Source: an uncultured Burkholderiales bacterium | GTDB taxonomy: Bacteria; Pseudomonadota; Gammaproteobacteria; Burkholderiales; Burkholderiaceae_C | Reading direction: 5' to 3' | Assembly (NCBI GenBank): GCA_945952065.1 | Contig: CAMFGY010000035.1 | Location: forward strand, 1 to 45,480 | DNA length: 45,480 nucleotides | In this document: positions 28,022 to 36,333 of the stretch, one piece after another | Layout of the letters: each line of letters opens with the position of its first letter | Numbering within the stretch: position 1 is the stretch's first letter | Notes under the pieces: model-generated | Databases searched by the model: none | What the model was told of the DNA's origin: nothing | Seen by the model: the letters and a program-made list of their open reading frames with translations, nothing else | Translations under genes and position numbers: made by a program

Positions 28022-28606
28022 ATGGTCTCTGCCCCCTGCCCGCTTTGCGGCCCTGCTTTCATTGAATGGCTGCAAGCCTGCCCAGAGCGCTGGGCGCACT
28101 GGCAAACACTGCCGCGGCGCGCGCTGCAGCGCGGACAAAGCCTGCAAAGCCAAGGCCAGCGCGTCGAGCGCGTCTGGTGCTTAGAGCAAGGCTTGGTGCG
28201 AGGCTTCTTTCTCGACCCCCAAGGCCGCGAACGCAACCATGCTTTTTATGCCGAGCATGAGTGGCTGGGCGCCACCCGCTTCGGCAGCGCCAGCCCCTGG
28301 CACTTGCAAGCGCTGGAGTCCAGCCAGGTCGTTGAATTGAGCGAAGCCGCCCTGCAAAACCTGCAAGCGCAATGGCCCCAGGCGCCCAGCCTGATCATGC
28401 AAGCCCTGCAGGCGGGGCTGGCCCACCAAACCGAGCGCGAACATGCCTTGCTGATGTTGGATGCCGCCGAACGCTATCGGTCTTTTTTGCAGGCTTCACC
28501 CGCCCTGGCCCAGCGCCTGAGCCAAAAGCACATTGCCAGCTATTTAGGCATCACCGAGGTGGCCTTGTCTCGCATCCGCCGACGCCTGCGTGAGCGCAGT
28601 GACTGA
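28022..28606 (+). CDS. Crp/Fnr-family transcriptional regulator
   Basis: A 194-aa regulator. The N-terminal cyclic-nucleotide-binding-like beta-roll (about 28-110) has LPRRALQRGQSLQSQGQRVERVWCLEQGLVRGFFLDPQGRERNHAF; the residues that bind cAMP in Crp are not present, and there is no Fnr-type Cys cluster apart from CPLC near the N-terminus. A dimerisation helix follows, then a short helix-turn-helix LSQKHIASYLGITEVALSRIRRRL. The signal is unknown. It lies divergent from the di-iron membrane protein and 3 bases from the end of the convergent fcl gene. Confidence 0.85.
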   Translation: MVSAPCPLCGPAFIEWLQACPERWAHWQTLPRRALQRGQSLQSQGQRVERVWCLEQGLVRGFFLDPQGRERNHAFYAEHEWLGATRFGSASPWHLQALESSQVVELSEAALQNLQAQWPQAPSLIMQALQAGLAHQTEREHALLMLDAAERYRSFLQASPALAQRLSQKHIASYLGITEVALSRIRRRLRERSD

Positions 28607-28609
28607 TCG

Positions 28610-29269
28610 TCAGGGCGAAATCACTTCACGCTCGGTCAAGATCAACGTCAGCGGCTGGTCATGCGGCTCGGCCGGGAAATGGCATTCGCTGAGCTGCCAA
28701 GCGATGCCGATGCTGGTGACGCCGGGGTGTGCCGCCAGCCACCGGTCGTAATAACCGCCGCCATAGCCCAGGCGATAGCCCTCGCGGGTGAAGCCCACAC
28801 AGGGCACCAAGACCACATCGGGCACCACCACGGCGCCCGCGCTGCTGGCAATGCCGCACTCGTCCTTCACCCCCGGTTCACCGCCATCCCAACGGCGGTA
28901 GTCCATGCGACGCGGCGATTTATAGGCAAAGGGCAGGCTCCACAGCGCCGGGCCTGCAGCCAAGTCTTCGTCACCCTCCTCGTCTTCGTCTTCGATCGCC
29001 TCATGCGGCTCCTGCAGAGACAAGCCCAGGGCCTTGTCAGGCAAGGGCTGTGACAAAGCCTGCACTGCGTTAAATTCCCCCTCCAAAGGCCAGTACAGGC
29101 CCAGGCATTGCGGCTCCAGTTGTTGCAAGACCTCGCGCAGATGGTGGCCCAGCGCTGCACTGGCGGCGTGGGCGGCAGGCGTGGACAGCCAAGCTGCGCG
29201 CTGCGCCAGCAATTGCGTGCGCAGGGCGCCGCGTTCATGCGGCATGATGGGTGCTGAACTGGTAGGCAT
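28610..29269 (-). CDS. 5-formyltetrahydrofolate cyclo-ligase
   Basis: Converts 5-formyl-THF to 5,10-methenyl-THF with ATP; cytoplasmic one-carbon metabolism, 219 aa. The family signature LGYGGGYYDRWLA is at about 167-179, and ERGALRTQLLAQRAAW at the N-terminus is the usual start region. A run of acidic residues (EDEDEEGDED, about 93-102) interrupts the middle and is unusual for the family; it probably lies in a loop. The open frame extends further upstream into the start of the transglycosylase region, so ATG 29269 is chosen (29245 is possible). No 6S RNA, often found beside this gene in other bacteria, is visible. Confidence 0.93.
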   Translation of the reverse strand: MPTSSAPIMPHERGALRTQLLAQRAAWLSTPAAHAASAALGHHLREVLQQLEPQCLGLYWPLEGEFNAVQALSQPLPDKALGLSLQEPHEAIEDEDEEGDEDLAAGPALWSLPFAYKSPRRMDYRRWDGGEPGVKDECGIASSAGAVVVPDVVLVPCVGFTREGYRLGYGGGYYDRWLAAHPGVTSIGIAWQLSECHFPAEPHDQPLTLILTEREVISP

Positions 29270-29310
29270 GATGATGGACAGGCGTCCCGTGAAAGAGAAA
29301 GAGGTTGGTT

Positions 29311-31359
29311 TTGGCAGTATATGAAGGAGTGCTTGGGCGAGTCGCTTTGGCGGGGCTTGGTGCCCTGGTCTTGAGTCTGGGCGCGGGCCTGCCCTCGCCA
29401 CTGCATGCGCAAACCCTGATGCCGCAGGTGAGCCAGCCCGAGTTGATCACCGAGGCGCATGAAGCCCAACGCAAAAAAGACCGCAAACGGCTCGCCGCCC
29501 TGAACCAAGTCGCGCAGGCGCAGCGCCATCCCTTGGCGCCCTGGGTGGACTACTGGGAGCTGGGTCTGCGCCTGTATGAAGTCAGCCAGCCCGAGGTGAA
29601 CGCCTTTTATGCGCGCTGGCCCGGTACTTATGTGGAAGACCGGCTGCGCAATGACTGGTTGCTGGAGCTGGGGCGGCGCCGCGATTGGGCGAACTTCACC
29701 GTGGACCATGCGCGTTATCAGATGCGTGACGACCGCGAAGTGGTTTGCTACGCCTTGATGGCCGAACAGGCCAGCGGCCGCAATGTGCGCGAGGCCGCGC
29801 GCAGCGCTTGGCTGGGGCAGCGCGATGGCGACGAGGGCTGCAATGCGCTGGCCAAGACGCTGCTGGAGGCCAAGCAACTGAGCACCGAGGATGTGTGGCT
29901 GAAGCTGCGCCTGAGCGTCGAAGCGCTCAAGCCGCGCGCCGCCAAACAAGCCGCCGCCTTGCTGGGCAAGCCCATCGAGCTGCATCTGGCCGACATCCAA
30001 GACAAGCCCTTGCGCTACATGACCCGCAAGGCCAAGACCGGTGGGCGCACCCACAGCGAATTGGCCACCGTGGCTCTGATGCGAGTGGCCGCCACCGAGC
30101 CTTCGGATGCGGCTGAACTGCTCGCCACGCGCTGGGAAAAAGAGCTGCCGACCGAGCTGGCAGCTTGGGCCTGGGCCCAGGTGGGCCGCCAAGCGGCCTT
30201 CAAACTTCAGCCTGAGGCCAGCGACTACTATGAGCGCGCCTTCAAGCTGGCCGGCAAACTCAAAAGCCCCTTGGAATGGAGCGATGAAACCCTGGCCTGG
30301 GCGGCACGGTCGGCGCTGCGCAGCGGACGTTGGCATCAAAGCCTGCGTGCCATGGACTTGATGAACGCCAATGAGCAGCGCGACGCGACCTGGCAATACT
30401 GGCGCGCCCGCGCCCAGCTGGCCACCGCCGCTGAAGGCGCGCCCGGCGAGCCGCTGCGTCAAGAGGCCCGCAACACCTTGCAAAGCCTGGCCTCGCCGCT
30501 GAGCTTTTATGGCCGACTGGCCGCCGAAGACCTGGGGCAAAGCCTGAGCCTGCCGGCCGCGCCCAGCCCTTTAGGCAACGCCGAGCGCAAGCAGGCGCAA
30601 GCCCATCCGGGCCTGAATAGCGCGCTGATGATGATTGCCATCGGTCTGCGCAACGAAGGCGTGAGGGAATGGAATTACGCGCTGCGCGGCATGAGCGACC
30701 GCGAGCTGCGCGCCGCCGCCCAAGAGGCCTGTGAACGTGAGATTTGGGACCGCTGCATCAACAGCAGCGAGCGCAGCAAGCAAGAGATCGATCTGGCGCA
30801 GCGCTTCCCGACTCCGCACCGCCAGGCACTGCTGAGCCAAGCCCGCGAAACCGGCATCGACCCGGCCTATGTTTACGGCCTGATCCGGCAAGAGTCACGC
30901 TTTGTGATGGATGCCCGCTCGCATGTGGGCGCCTCTGGCTTGATGCAGGTGATGCCGGCCACCGCACGCTGGACGGCCAAGAAGATCGGCGCCGAGTTCA
31001 AGCCCGAGTTCATGACCGACCGTGACTTCAATATCCGCATCGGCACCAGCTACCTGAAGCTGGTGCTGGATGATTTTGAAGGTTCCATGGCCATGGCCGC
31101 CGCAGCCTATAACGCCGGGCCTGGACGGCCCCGCCGCTGGCGCGAGGGCGCCAGCCTGGACGCCGCCATCTGGGTGGAAAACGTGCCCTTCAATGAGACC
31201 CGCGACTATGTCAAAAAGGTCCTGACCAACGCCACCTTGTACGGCCAGCTGCTGGGCCAGGAGTCCAGCAAGAGCCTGCGCCAGCGGCTCGGCCGCAGCA
31301 TTGGCCCGCGTGAGGCCAATGTGCCCACCGGCAATGCCCCACCTGGAGACAATTCCTGA
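29311..31359 (+). CDS. slt: Soluble lytic murein transglycosylase
   Basis: A periplasmic peptidoglycan lytic enzyme of 682 aa, similar in length to Slt70. A signal peptide (VALAGLGALVLSLGAGLPSPLHA) precedes a long superhelical alpha domain (about 40-500). The catalytic SLT domain follows: GLIRQESRFVMDARSHVGASGLMQVMPATARW with the catalytic Glu in QES, then AAAYNAGPGRPRRWREG. The start is uncertain: TTG at 29311 has AGAGG 6 bases upstream; TTG 29305 and GTG 29329 are alternatives, the last with its AAGGA too close. It overlaps the following gene by one base (TGATG). Confidence 0.93.
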   Translation: MAVYEGVLGRVALAGLGALVLSLGAGLPSPLHAQTLMPQVSQPELITEAHEAQRKKDRKRLAALNQVAQAQRHPLAPWVDYWELGLRLYEVSQPEVNAFYARWPGTYVEDRLRNDWLLELGRRRDWANFTVDHARYQMRDDREVVCYALMAEQASGRNVREAARSAWLGQRDGDEGCNALAKTLLEAKQLSTEDVWLKLRLSVEALKPRAAKQAAALLGKPIELHLADIQDKPLRYMTRKAKTGGRTHSELATVALMRVAATEPSDAAELLATRWEKELPTELAAWAWAQVGRQAAFKLQPEASDYYERAFKLAGKLKSPLEWSDETLAWAARSALRSGRWHQSLRAMDLMNANEQRDATWQYWRARAQLATAAEGAPGEPLRQEARNTLQSLASPLSFYGRLAAEDLGQSLSLPAAPSPLGNAERKQAQAHPGLNSALMMIAIGLRNEGVREWNYALRGMSDRELRAAAQEACEREIWDRCINSSERSKQEIDLAQRFPTPHRQALLSQARETGIDPAYVYGLIRQESRFVMDARSHVGASGLMQVMPATARWTAKKIGAEFKPEFMTDRDFNIRIGTSYLKLVLDDFEGSMAMAAAAYNAGPGRPRRWREGASLDAAIWVENVPFNETRDYVKKVLTNATLYGQLLGQESSKSLRQRLGRSIGPREANVPTGNAPPGDNS

Positions 31360-32324
31360 TGAGCGACACCCTCAACCCCAAGATCCTGATCCTCGGCGGC
31401 AGCGGTTTCATCGGCCGCAGTCTGTGCGAGCAGCTGGCCCGCCAGTTGGGCGGCCGCGCCCGCATCACCGTGCCCAGCCGGCGCAGCCGCCATGCGCAGG
31501 CGATTCAAGGTCTGCCGGGGCTGACCGTGCTGCAGGCGAATGTGCATGAGGACGCGCAGTTGCAAGCCCTGGTGCAAGGACACGATGTGGTGATCAATTT
31601 GATCGCCATCTTGCAAGGCAGCGAGCACCAGTTCGAGCAGGCCCATGTGCAGCTGCCCACTCGCTTGGCCCAGGCTTGCAAGGCCAGCGGGGTGCGGCGG
31701 CTGATTCACGTCAGTGCGCTGGGCGTTCAGGACAACGCGCCCTCGCGCTATCTGCGCTCGAAAACACGCGGTGAAGCGGCGCTGCAGGCCGCTGGGTTGG
31801 AGCTGACCCTGCTGCGCCCTTCGGTGGTGTTTGGGGCGAACGACCGGTTCGTCAATCTGTTTGCCAAGTTGCAAGCGCTGTTCCCGGTCATGCCCTTGGC
31901 CGGCGCCGCGGTGCGCTTTCAGCCAGTGTGGGTGGAGGATGTGGCGCGCGCCATCGTGGCTTGCGTGGTCGAACGCAGCAGCATTGGCCAGGTCTATGAG
32001 TTGGCGGGCCCGCAGGTGCTGAGCCTGGCCGAGATCGTGCGCCTGGCGGGCCAGCACAGCGGCCATGCCCGCCCAGTGTTGCCGCTGCCCGGCCCCTTGG
32101 CTTGGGCACAGGCCGTGATGATGGAGATGCTGCCGGGTGAGCCGCTGATGTCGCGTGACAACCTGGCCTCTATGCGCGTCCCCAATATCGCCAGCGGCCG
32201 ACTGCCGGGCTTGCAGGACTTGGGCATCCAGCCCCAATCGCTGTCCGCGGTGCTGCCCAGTTACCTGGGCGCAGCGCAGGGTTGCGCCCGGCTCGATCAG
32301 TGGCGGCGCAAGGCCGGTCGCTGA
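31359..32324 (+). CDS. NAD(P)-binding protein, complex I NDUFA9-like
   Basis: An atypical short-chain dehydrogenase of 321 aa. The N-terminal Rossmann motif is ILGGSGFIGRSL (GxxGxxG). Text such as HDVVINLIAILQGSEHQFEQAHVQLPTRLAQACKASGVRRLIHVSALG is typical of the NDUFA9/YlbE group linked to complex I assembly or ubiquinone biosynthesis. SDR Tyr-x3-Lys is reduced to YLRSKTRGE, where Tyr and Lys are present. Translation is probably coupled to slt (TGATG overlap). No nuo genes are in the window, so the role is inferred from family only. Confidence 0.88.
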   Translation: MSDTLNPKILILGGSGFIGRSLCEQLARQLGGRARITVPSRRSRHAQAIQGLPGLTVLQANVHEDAQLQALVQGHDVVINLIAILQGSEHQFEQAHVQLPTRLAQACKASGVRRLIHVSALGVQDNAPSRYLRSKTRGEAALQAAGLELTLLRPSVVFGANDRFVNLFAKLQALFPVMPLAGAAVRFQPVWVEDVARAIVACVVERSSIGQVYELAGPQVLSLAEIVRLAGQHSGHARPVLPLPGPLAWAQAVMMEMLPGEPLMSRDNLASMRVPNIASGRLPGLQDLGIQPQSLSAVLPSYLGAAQGCARLDQWRRKAGR

Positions 32325-32421
32325 TGCGCGGCGCTCATCACTGCCTTGCAAAACTCTCAAACACCCAGCGGTCTGCGTGACCTAAGCTGAGGCTCATCTT
32401 CCACCGCACCCAGGCCCTGTC

Positions 32422-33111
32422 ATGCCTCTAAACAAACTCTATATCGGCAATAAGAACTACTCCTCTTGGTCGATGCGCCCTTGGGTGCTGATGAAGGCCT
32501 TCGGCATCCCCTTCGAGGAAGTGAAGCTGCGTTTTGACTTCAGCCCCGGCTCGGCCTTTTACCAAGCGCTGGCGCCGCTGACCCCCACCGGCAAGGTGCC
32601 GGTGCTGATGGAGCCGGATGGATTTGCGGTCTGGGACACCTTGGCGATTGCCGAAGCCCTGGCCGACCAACACCCCGAACTGCCCCTCTGGCCGCGCGAT
32701 CGCCAGCAGCGCGCCCGCGCCCGCAGCCTGTGTGCCGAGATGCACGCTGGGTTTACCAAGCTGCGTGGCTTGTGCCCGATGAATATCGACGCCGACCTGC
32801 GCGAGCAAGGCGCCAAGCTGTTGGCCTCGGAAGCCGGTTTACGCGCCGATCTGGCCCGCATGGACGCGCTTTGGAGCGAAGCCTTGGCCGCCAGCAAGGG
32901 CCCGTTTTTGTTTGGCGAGTTCAGCGCAGCAGACGCCTACTTCGCCCCCGTGGTGATGCGCGTGACGCGCTATGGCTTGCCGCTCAGCGCGGCAGCTGCG
33001 GCCTACGTTCAGCGCATAGAACAGCATCCCGCCGTGGCGGCCTGGGTGGCTGATGCGCTGGCGGAAAAAGACTTTCTGGACTTTGAAGAGCCTTACCGTC
33101 AATGCCCCTGA
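32422..33111 (+). CDS. Glutathione S-transferase
   Basis: A cytosolic GST of 229 aa, full-length. The N-terminal thioredoxin-like domain starts LYIGNKNYSSWSMRPWVLMKAFGIPFEE, with Ser in the active-site position (YSSWSMRP), typical of the bacterial zeta/theta-related YfcF/DUF-like GSTs. Then come GKVPVLMEPDG, with the cis-Pro, and the WDTLAIAEALAD stretch that replaces the usual ES-x-AI motif. The C-terminal alpha domain ends FLDFEEPYRQ. The substrate is unknown. A strong terminator follows 28 bases after the stop. Confidence 0.92.
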   Translation: MPLNKLYIGNKNYSSWSMRPWVLMKAFGIPFEEVKLRFDFSPGSAFYQALAPLTPTGKVPVLMEPDGFAVWDTLAIAEALADQHPELPLWPRDRQQRARARSLCAEMHAGFTKLRGLCPMNIDADLREQGAKLLASEAGLRADLARMDALWSEALAASKGPFLFGEFSAADAYFAPVVMRVTRYGLPLSAAAAAYVQRIEQHPAVAAWVADALAEKDFLDFEEPYRQCP

Positions 33112-33138
33112 GCTGCGGCCGATCCACAGCACAAACAC

Positions 33139-33168
33139 AAAGAGCGCCTTGCGGCGCTCTTCTTTTTT
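33139..33168 (+). terminator. Terminator of the GST gene
   Basis: An 8-bp perfect G+C-rich stem (AGAGCGCC 33141-33148 with GGCGCTCT 33153-33160, loop TTGC) is followed by TCTTTTTT. It lies between the convergent GST and PEP-CTERM genes. Confidence 0.92.
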
Positions 33169-33208
33169 CGGCTCAAGATTGTTGATGAGCCGCTGCGATC
33201 AACTCGAC

Positions 33209-33766
33209 TCAGATCGCCCGGCGACGACGGGTCATGAAACCCACGGCACCCAAACCAGCCAAGAGCATGGCATAGGTTTCGGGCTCAGGGATGGGAGAGG
33301 TCGGCGGCGCAGCGGTCACGCTGATGGCGCCGTTGTAGATGCCACCCAGCGGGCCATTGGCCACGCCACCCACCACCAGATAGTAGTTACCGGAATTGCT
33401 CGCGCCCCAAGCCAAGGCCAAGGAATTGCCACCCGGCGATGTGGAGGTGCTCAGCAGTTGGTCGTCGGCATTGAACAAAATGCCATCCGGGTTCGACACC
33501 AAAGACAGGGTCGAGAACACCGTGCTGTATTGGTTGGGCAGCAGACCGAAATTGGTCACGCTGTAGCCCGAGCCGCCGTTCACCGGCAAAGTGAAGGTGA
33601 AGACGTCATTGAAGGCGCCGGGCGCAGCCAAGCCTCCAAACGACAGCGGCGTGCCCACCACGGCAGCACCCAGATTGGTGGTCGTGGCTTGCGCAGAAGC
33701 GCAAGCCAGCACGGTTGCGGCCAGGGCCGCGACGTATTTCAAAGGTTTCTTCATTCTCAGCATCAT
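33209..33766 (-). CDS. FxDxF family PEP-CTERM protein
   Basis: A secreted protein of 185 aa. The signal peptide (MKKPLKYVAALAATVLACASAQA) is followed by NLGAAVVGTPLSFGGLAAPGAFNDVFTFTLP, which holds the FxDxF signature FNDVF. The C-terminal sorting signal is PEPETYAMLLAGLGAVGFMTRRRR. The first-strand context and short Gly/Asn-rich ectodomain are typical of this small class, which is abundant in betaproteobacteria and of unknown function. The start at 33766 (ATGATG) has AGGGA at good spacing; 33754 (MKKP) is an alternative. It is divergent from cca across about 170 bases that hold a palindromic site. Confidence 0.92.
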   Translation of the reverse strand: MMLRMKKPLKYVAALAATVLACASAQATTTNLGAAVVGTPLSFGGLAAPGAFNDVFTFTLPVNGGSGYSVTNFGLLPNQYSTVFSTLSLVSNPDGILFNADDQLLSTSTSPGGNSLALAWGASNSGNYYLVVGGVANGPLGGIYNGAISVTAAPPTSPIPEPETYAMLLAGLGAVGFMTRRRRAI

Positions 33767-33841
33767 TTCCATCCCTGTAGATAAAGCATCAAAACCGCCA
33801 AGCCTCCATGCTTTGAACAACAATTGGACCCGAATGTAGCT

Positions 33842-33916
33842 GGGTTTGAGGATCTATGCCCCCCCCTACGTTCGGGGTCCGCTACCTAGGGAGAACTCTA
33901 GGTTTGAGATATGTCA
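33842..33916. promoter_or_regulatory. Candidate operator between the FxDxF gene and cca
   Basis: CCTAGGGAGAACTCTAGG (33885-33902) is an imperfect 18-base inverted repeat ending in CCTAG/CTAGG. Eight-base copies of GGTTTGAG flank it at 33843-33850 and 33901-33908, each followed by a similar ATCTATG or ATATG. The site is about 119 bases upstream of the PEP-CTERM start and 36 bases upstream of cca. The symmetry suggests a dimeric regulator (LuxR/NarL-type is possible), but I recognise no specific one. Confidence 0.45.
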
Positions 33917-33937
33917 GTTTTGTTACCAGAGCCTTGC

Positions 33938-35185
33938 ATGAATTACTTCTTAGTAGGGGGGGCCGTTCGCGACGCCTTATTGGGTTTGCCGGTCAAAGAC
34001 CGCGACTGGGTGGTGGTCGGCGCCGATCCGGCGGCCATGGAAAAAGCCGGGTTCACCGCAGTGGGGCGGGACTTCCCGGTCTTTTTGCACCCTCACACCC
34101 ATGAGGAATACGCACTGGCCAGAACCGAGCGCAAAACAGCACCGGGCTACCACGGCTTTGCGTTCCACGCTTCACCCGAGGTCACGCTGGAGCAAGACCT
34201 GGCCCGCCGCGACCTCACCATCAACGCCATGGCGCAAGACGCGCAGGGGAAAATTACCGACCCCTATGGCGGCCAAGCCGATTTGCGAGCCGGGGTCTTG
34301 CGCCATGTCTCGGGCGCCTTCGCAGAAGACCCGGTGCGCATTTTGCGGCTGGCGCGCTTTGCCGCGCGCTTCCCGCACTTCACGGTCGCGCCGGAAACCC
34401 AGGCGCTGATGCGCCAGATGGTGGCCAGTGGCGAGGTCGATGCCCTGGTGGCCGAGCGCGTTTGGCAAGAGCTTTCACGCGGTCTGATGGAGAAGCAACC
34501 CTCCCGCATGCTGGCGGTGCTGCGCGACTGCGGCGCTTTGGCTCGTTTGGCGCCGGAGGTTGACCGCCTGTTTGGCGTGCCGCAAACCGCAAGCCACCAC
34601 CCCGAGGTGGACACCGGTGTACATCTGCTGATGGTGTTGGACCAATGCGCGCAGCAAGCGGCGCCCTTGACGGTGCGTTTTGCCTCCCTGTGCCACGACC
34701 TCGGCAAGGGCTTGACGCCCGCCGACATCTTGCCCCGCCATATCGGCCATGAAGGCCGCGGCCTGCCGCTGGTCAAGCAGCTCAGCGAGCGCTGGCGCGT
34801 GCCCACCGACTGCCGCGAACTGGCCGAACTGGTAACGCGCGAGCACACCCATGTCCATCAAAGCCAGGGCTTTGGCCCCGAGGCCCGCTTGCGTCTGCTG
34901 GACCGTTGCGATGCCTGGCGGCGCCCGGAGCGCTTTGAGCAAATGCTCTGGGCCTGCGAATGCGATGCCCGTGGCCGCTTGGGTCTGGAGCACAAGCCCT
35001 ACCCGCAGCGGCTGCAGTTCCAACACGAACTGCGGGCGCTGCTGACCCTGGATCTGGCCAGCGTCAGCGCCGCGGCTTTGGCCGAGGGCAAGCGCGGGCC
35101 GGCCATTGGTCAAGCGGTGCAGGCCGCGCGGCTGGCGGCCTTGCAAGCCCTGCCGCGCCTGGACGAAAGCTCACAAGGTGTGTGA
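33938..35185 (+). CDS. cca: Multifunctional CCA tRNA nucleotidyltransferase
   Basis: Adds and repairs the 3'-CCA end of tRNAs without a template; 415 aa. The nucleotidyltransferase domain begins [28 protein letters not shown], with the metal-binding DRD. It continues with [17 protein letters not shown] and [17 protein letters not shown]. The C-terminal HD domain (SLCHDLGKG plus downstream His residues) marks the gammaproteobacterial-type enzyme with added phosphatase and 2',3'-cyclic phosphodiesterase activity. The ATG at 33938 gives the canonical N-terminus; the ORF extends 9 codons further. It ends by overlapping the convergent midA-like gene by 15 bases. Confidence 0.97.
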   Translation: MNYFLVGGAVRDALLGLPVKDRDWVVVGADPAAMEKAGFTAVGRDFPVFLHPHTHEEYALARTERKTAPGYHGFAFHASPEVTLEQDLARRDLTINAMAQDAQGKITDPYGGQADLRAGVLRHVSGAFAEDPVRILRLARFAARFPHFTVAPETQALMRQMVASGEVDALVAERVWQELSRGLMEKQPSRMLAVLRDCGALARLAPEVDRLFGVPQTASHHPEVDTGVHLLMVLDQCAQQAAPLTVRFASLCHDLGKGLTPADILPRHIGHEGRGLPLVKQLSERWRVPTDCRELAELVTREHTHVHQSQGFGPEARLRLLDRCDAWRRPERFEQMLWACECDARGRLGLEHKPYPQRLQFQHELRALLTLDLASVSAAALAEGKRGPAIGQAVQAARLAALQALPRLDESSQGV

Positions 35186-36301
35186 GCGGTCGCCGCGAGC
35201 GAAACCCAGCGCATCAAAGCCCTCGCCGGCGGCAAAGCCAATGACCTTGAAAAGCTCGCCCATCTCGTGCTCGGCAATCAGCTTGTGGGCCATGGCGCGC
35301 TCGGCCACGCCGGCACTGGCCAACATCTCGGCCAAGCCGCAATTGAGCAGAAAGTGCGCCTGGGTGGTGTAGCCCAAGACCTGCAAGCCGGCCTCCTGCC
35401 CCGCCAAGGCAATGCCAGTGAAGTTCACATGGGCGGTGATGTCTTTGTGCCCCAGCAAACGCAAGGGGTCGGGGTCGGCCTTGTGCAAGTGGTGGCACAT
35501 CAAGGTGCCGCCGCTGCGCTGCGGCAGGTAGTACTCGTCTTGCGGGAAGCCGTAGTCGATCAAGAACACCGCGCCGCGCCGCAAGCGCGCAGCCAAGGTG
35601 CGCACAAAGGCCTCGGCCTGCGGATGGATCTCGGTCACGGTGCCGGGCGCGAAGGAGCCGTGCGGCATGCTTGCGTCGGCATCAAGAGGCAGACGCAAGG
35701 TCGTGGGCCGGTCTTCAAATTGCAACTGCCCTTGAGGGTCCACGCTCACGCCACGCTCGAACCAGGCCTGGCCATCAAAACTGAGCAACTGCACCGGCAT
35801 GGCGTCCAGCACCTCATTGCCCACCACCACGCCTTCAATCTGCTCGGGCAAGGTGTCCACCCACTCCACTTTGTCCGCCCAGGGCGCCAGGCGCTCGGCT
35901 TGACGCTGGCGCAGCACGCCCGAGAGATCCACGATGCGGTAACGCCGCACCGTGTCGCCCAAGGCGCTCAGCAGCTGTTCGGCCAAGGCGCCGGTGCCAG
36001 CACCAAACTCCCAGAGCTCATCGGTCTGCGTCAGGCGCAGCGCCTGCGCCAGTTGCACCGCCAATACGCGGCCAAACAGCGGCGACATTTCAGGGGCAGT
36101 GACAAAGTCGGAGCCGCTTTGCGGCATCAGCCCAAATTTTTGCCCCTGGTTGCTGTAATAGCCCAGGCCGGGCGCGTACAGCGCCAGCGCCATGAAGCGA
36201 TCAAAGCTCAGCCAGCCGCCGGCCTCGCGGATGTGCTGGGCCACCAGGGCATCAAGGGCGGAGCGGCCGGCAGCCGCGTCATCATTCATGGGGAGATTCA
36301 T
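35171..36301 (-). CDS. SAM-dependent methyltransferase, MidA/NDUFAF7 family
   Basis: A COG1565 (DUF185) protein of 376 aa. The human homologue NDUFAF7 methylates an Arg of complex I subunit NDUFS2; the bacterial role is inferred only. Visible: [25 protein letters not shown], the SAM-binding [16 protein letters not shown], the family motif [17 protein letters not shown], and [29 protein letters not shown]. The start is 36301 or 36289; neither has a clear ribosome site. It lies 32 bases downstream of the GGDEF/EAL gene and is probably the last gene of that operon. Confidence 0.92.
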   Translation of the reverse strand: MNLPMNDDAAAGRSALDALVAQHIREAGGWLSFDRFMALALYAPGLGYYSNQGQKFGLMPQSGSDFVTAPEMSPLFGRVLAVQLAQALRLTQTDELWEFGAGTGALAEQLLSALGDTVRRYRIVDLSGVLRQRQAERLAPWADKVEWVDTLPEQIEGVVVGNEVLDAMPVQLLSFDGQAWFERGVSVDPQGQLQFEDRPTTLRLPLDADASMPHGSFAPGTVTEIHPQAEAFVRTLAARLRRGAVFLIDYGFPQDEYYLPQRSGGTLMCHHLHKADPDPLRLLGHKDITAHVNFTGIALAGQEAGLQVLGYTTQAHFLLNCGLAEMLASAGVAERAMAHKLIAEHEMGELFKVIGFAAGEGFDALGFARGDRSHTL

Positions 36302-36333
36302 TCCGTCAAAACAGGACAACGCTTTCGCGGACC

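Noticed and set aside
28867-30540. 557-aa minus-strand ORF across slt and fcl
   Set aside because: It covers the antisense of the transglycosylase gene and runs into a different frame of the cyclo-ligase gene; the composition is typical of a shadow ORF.
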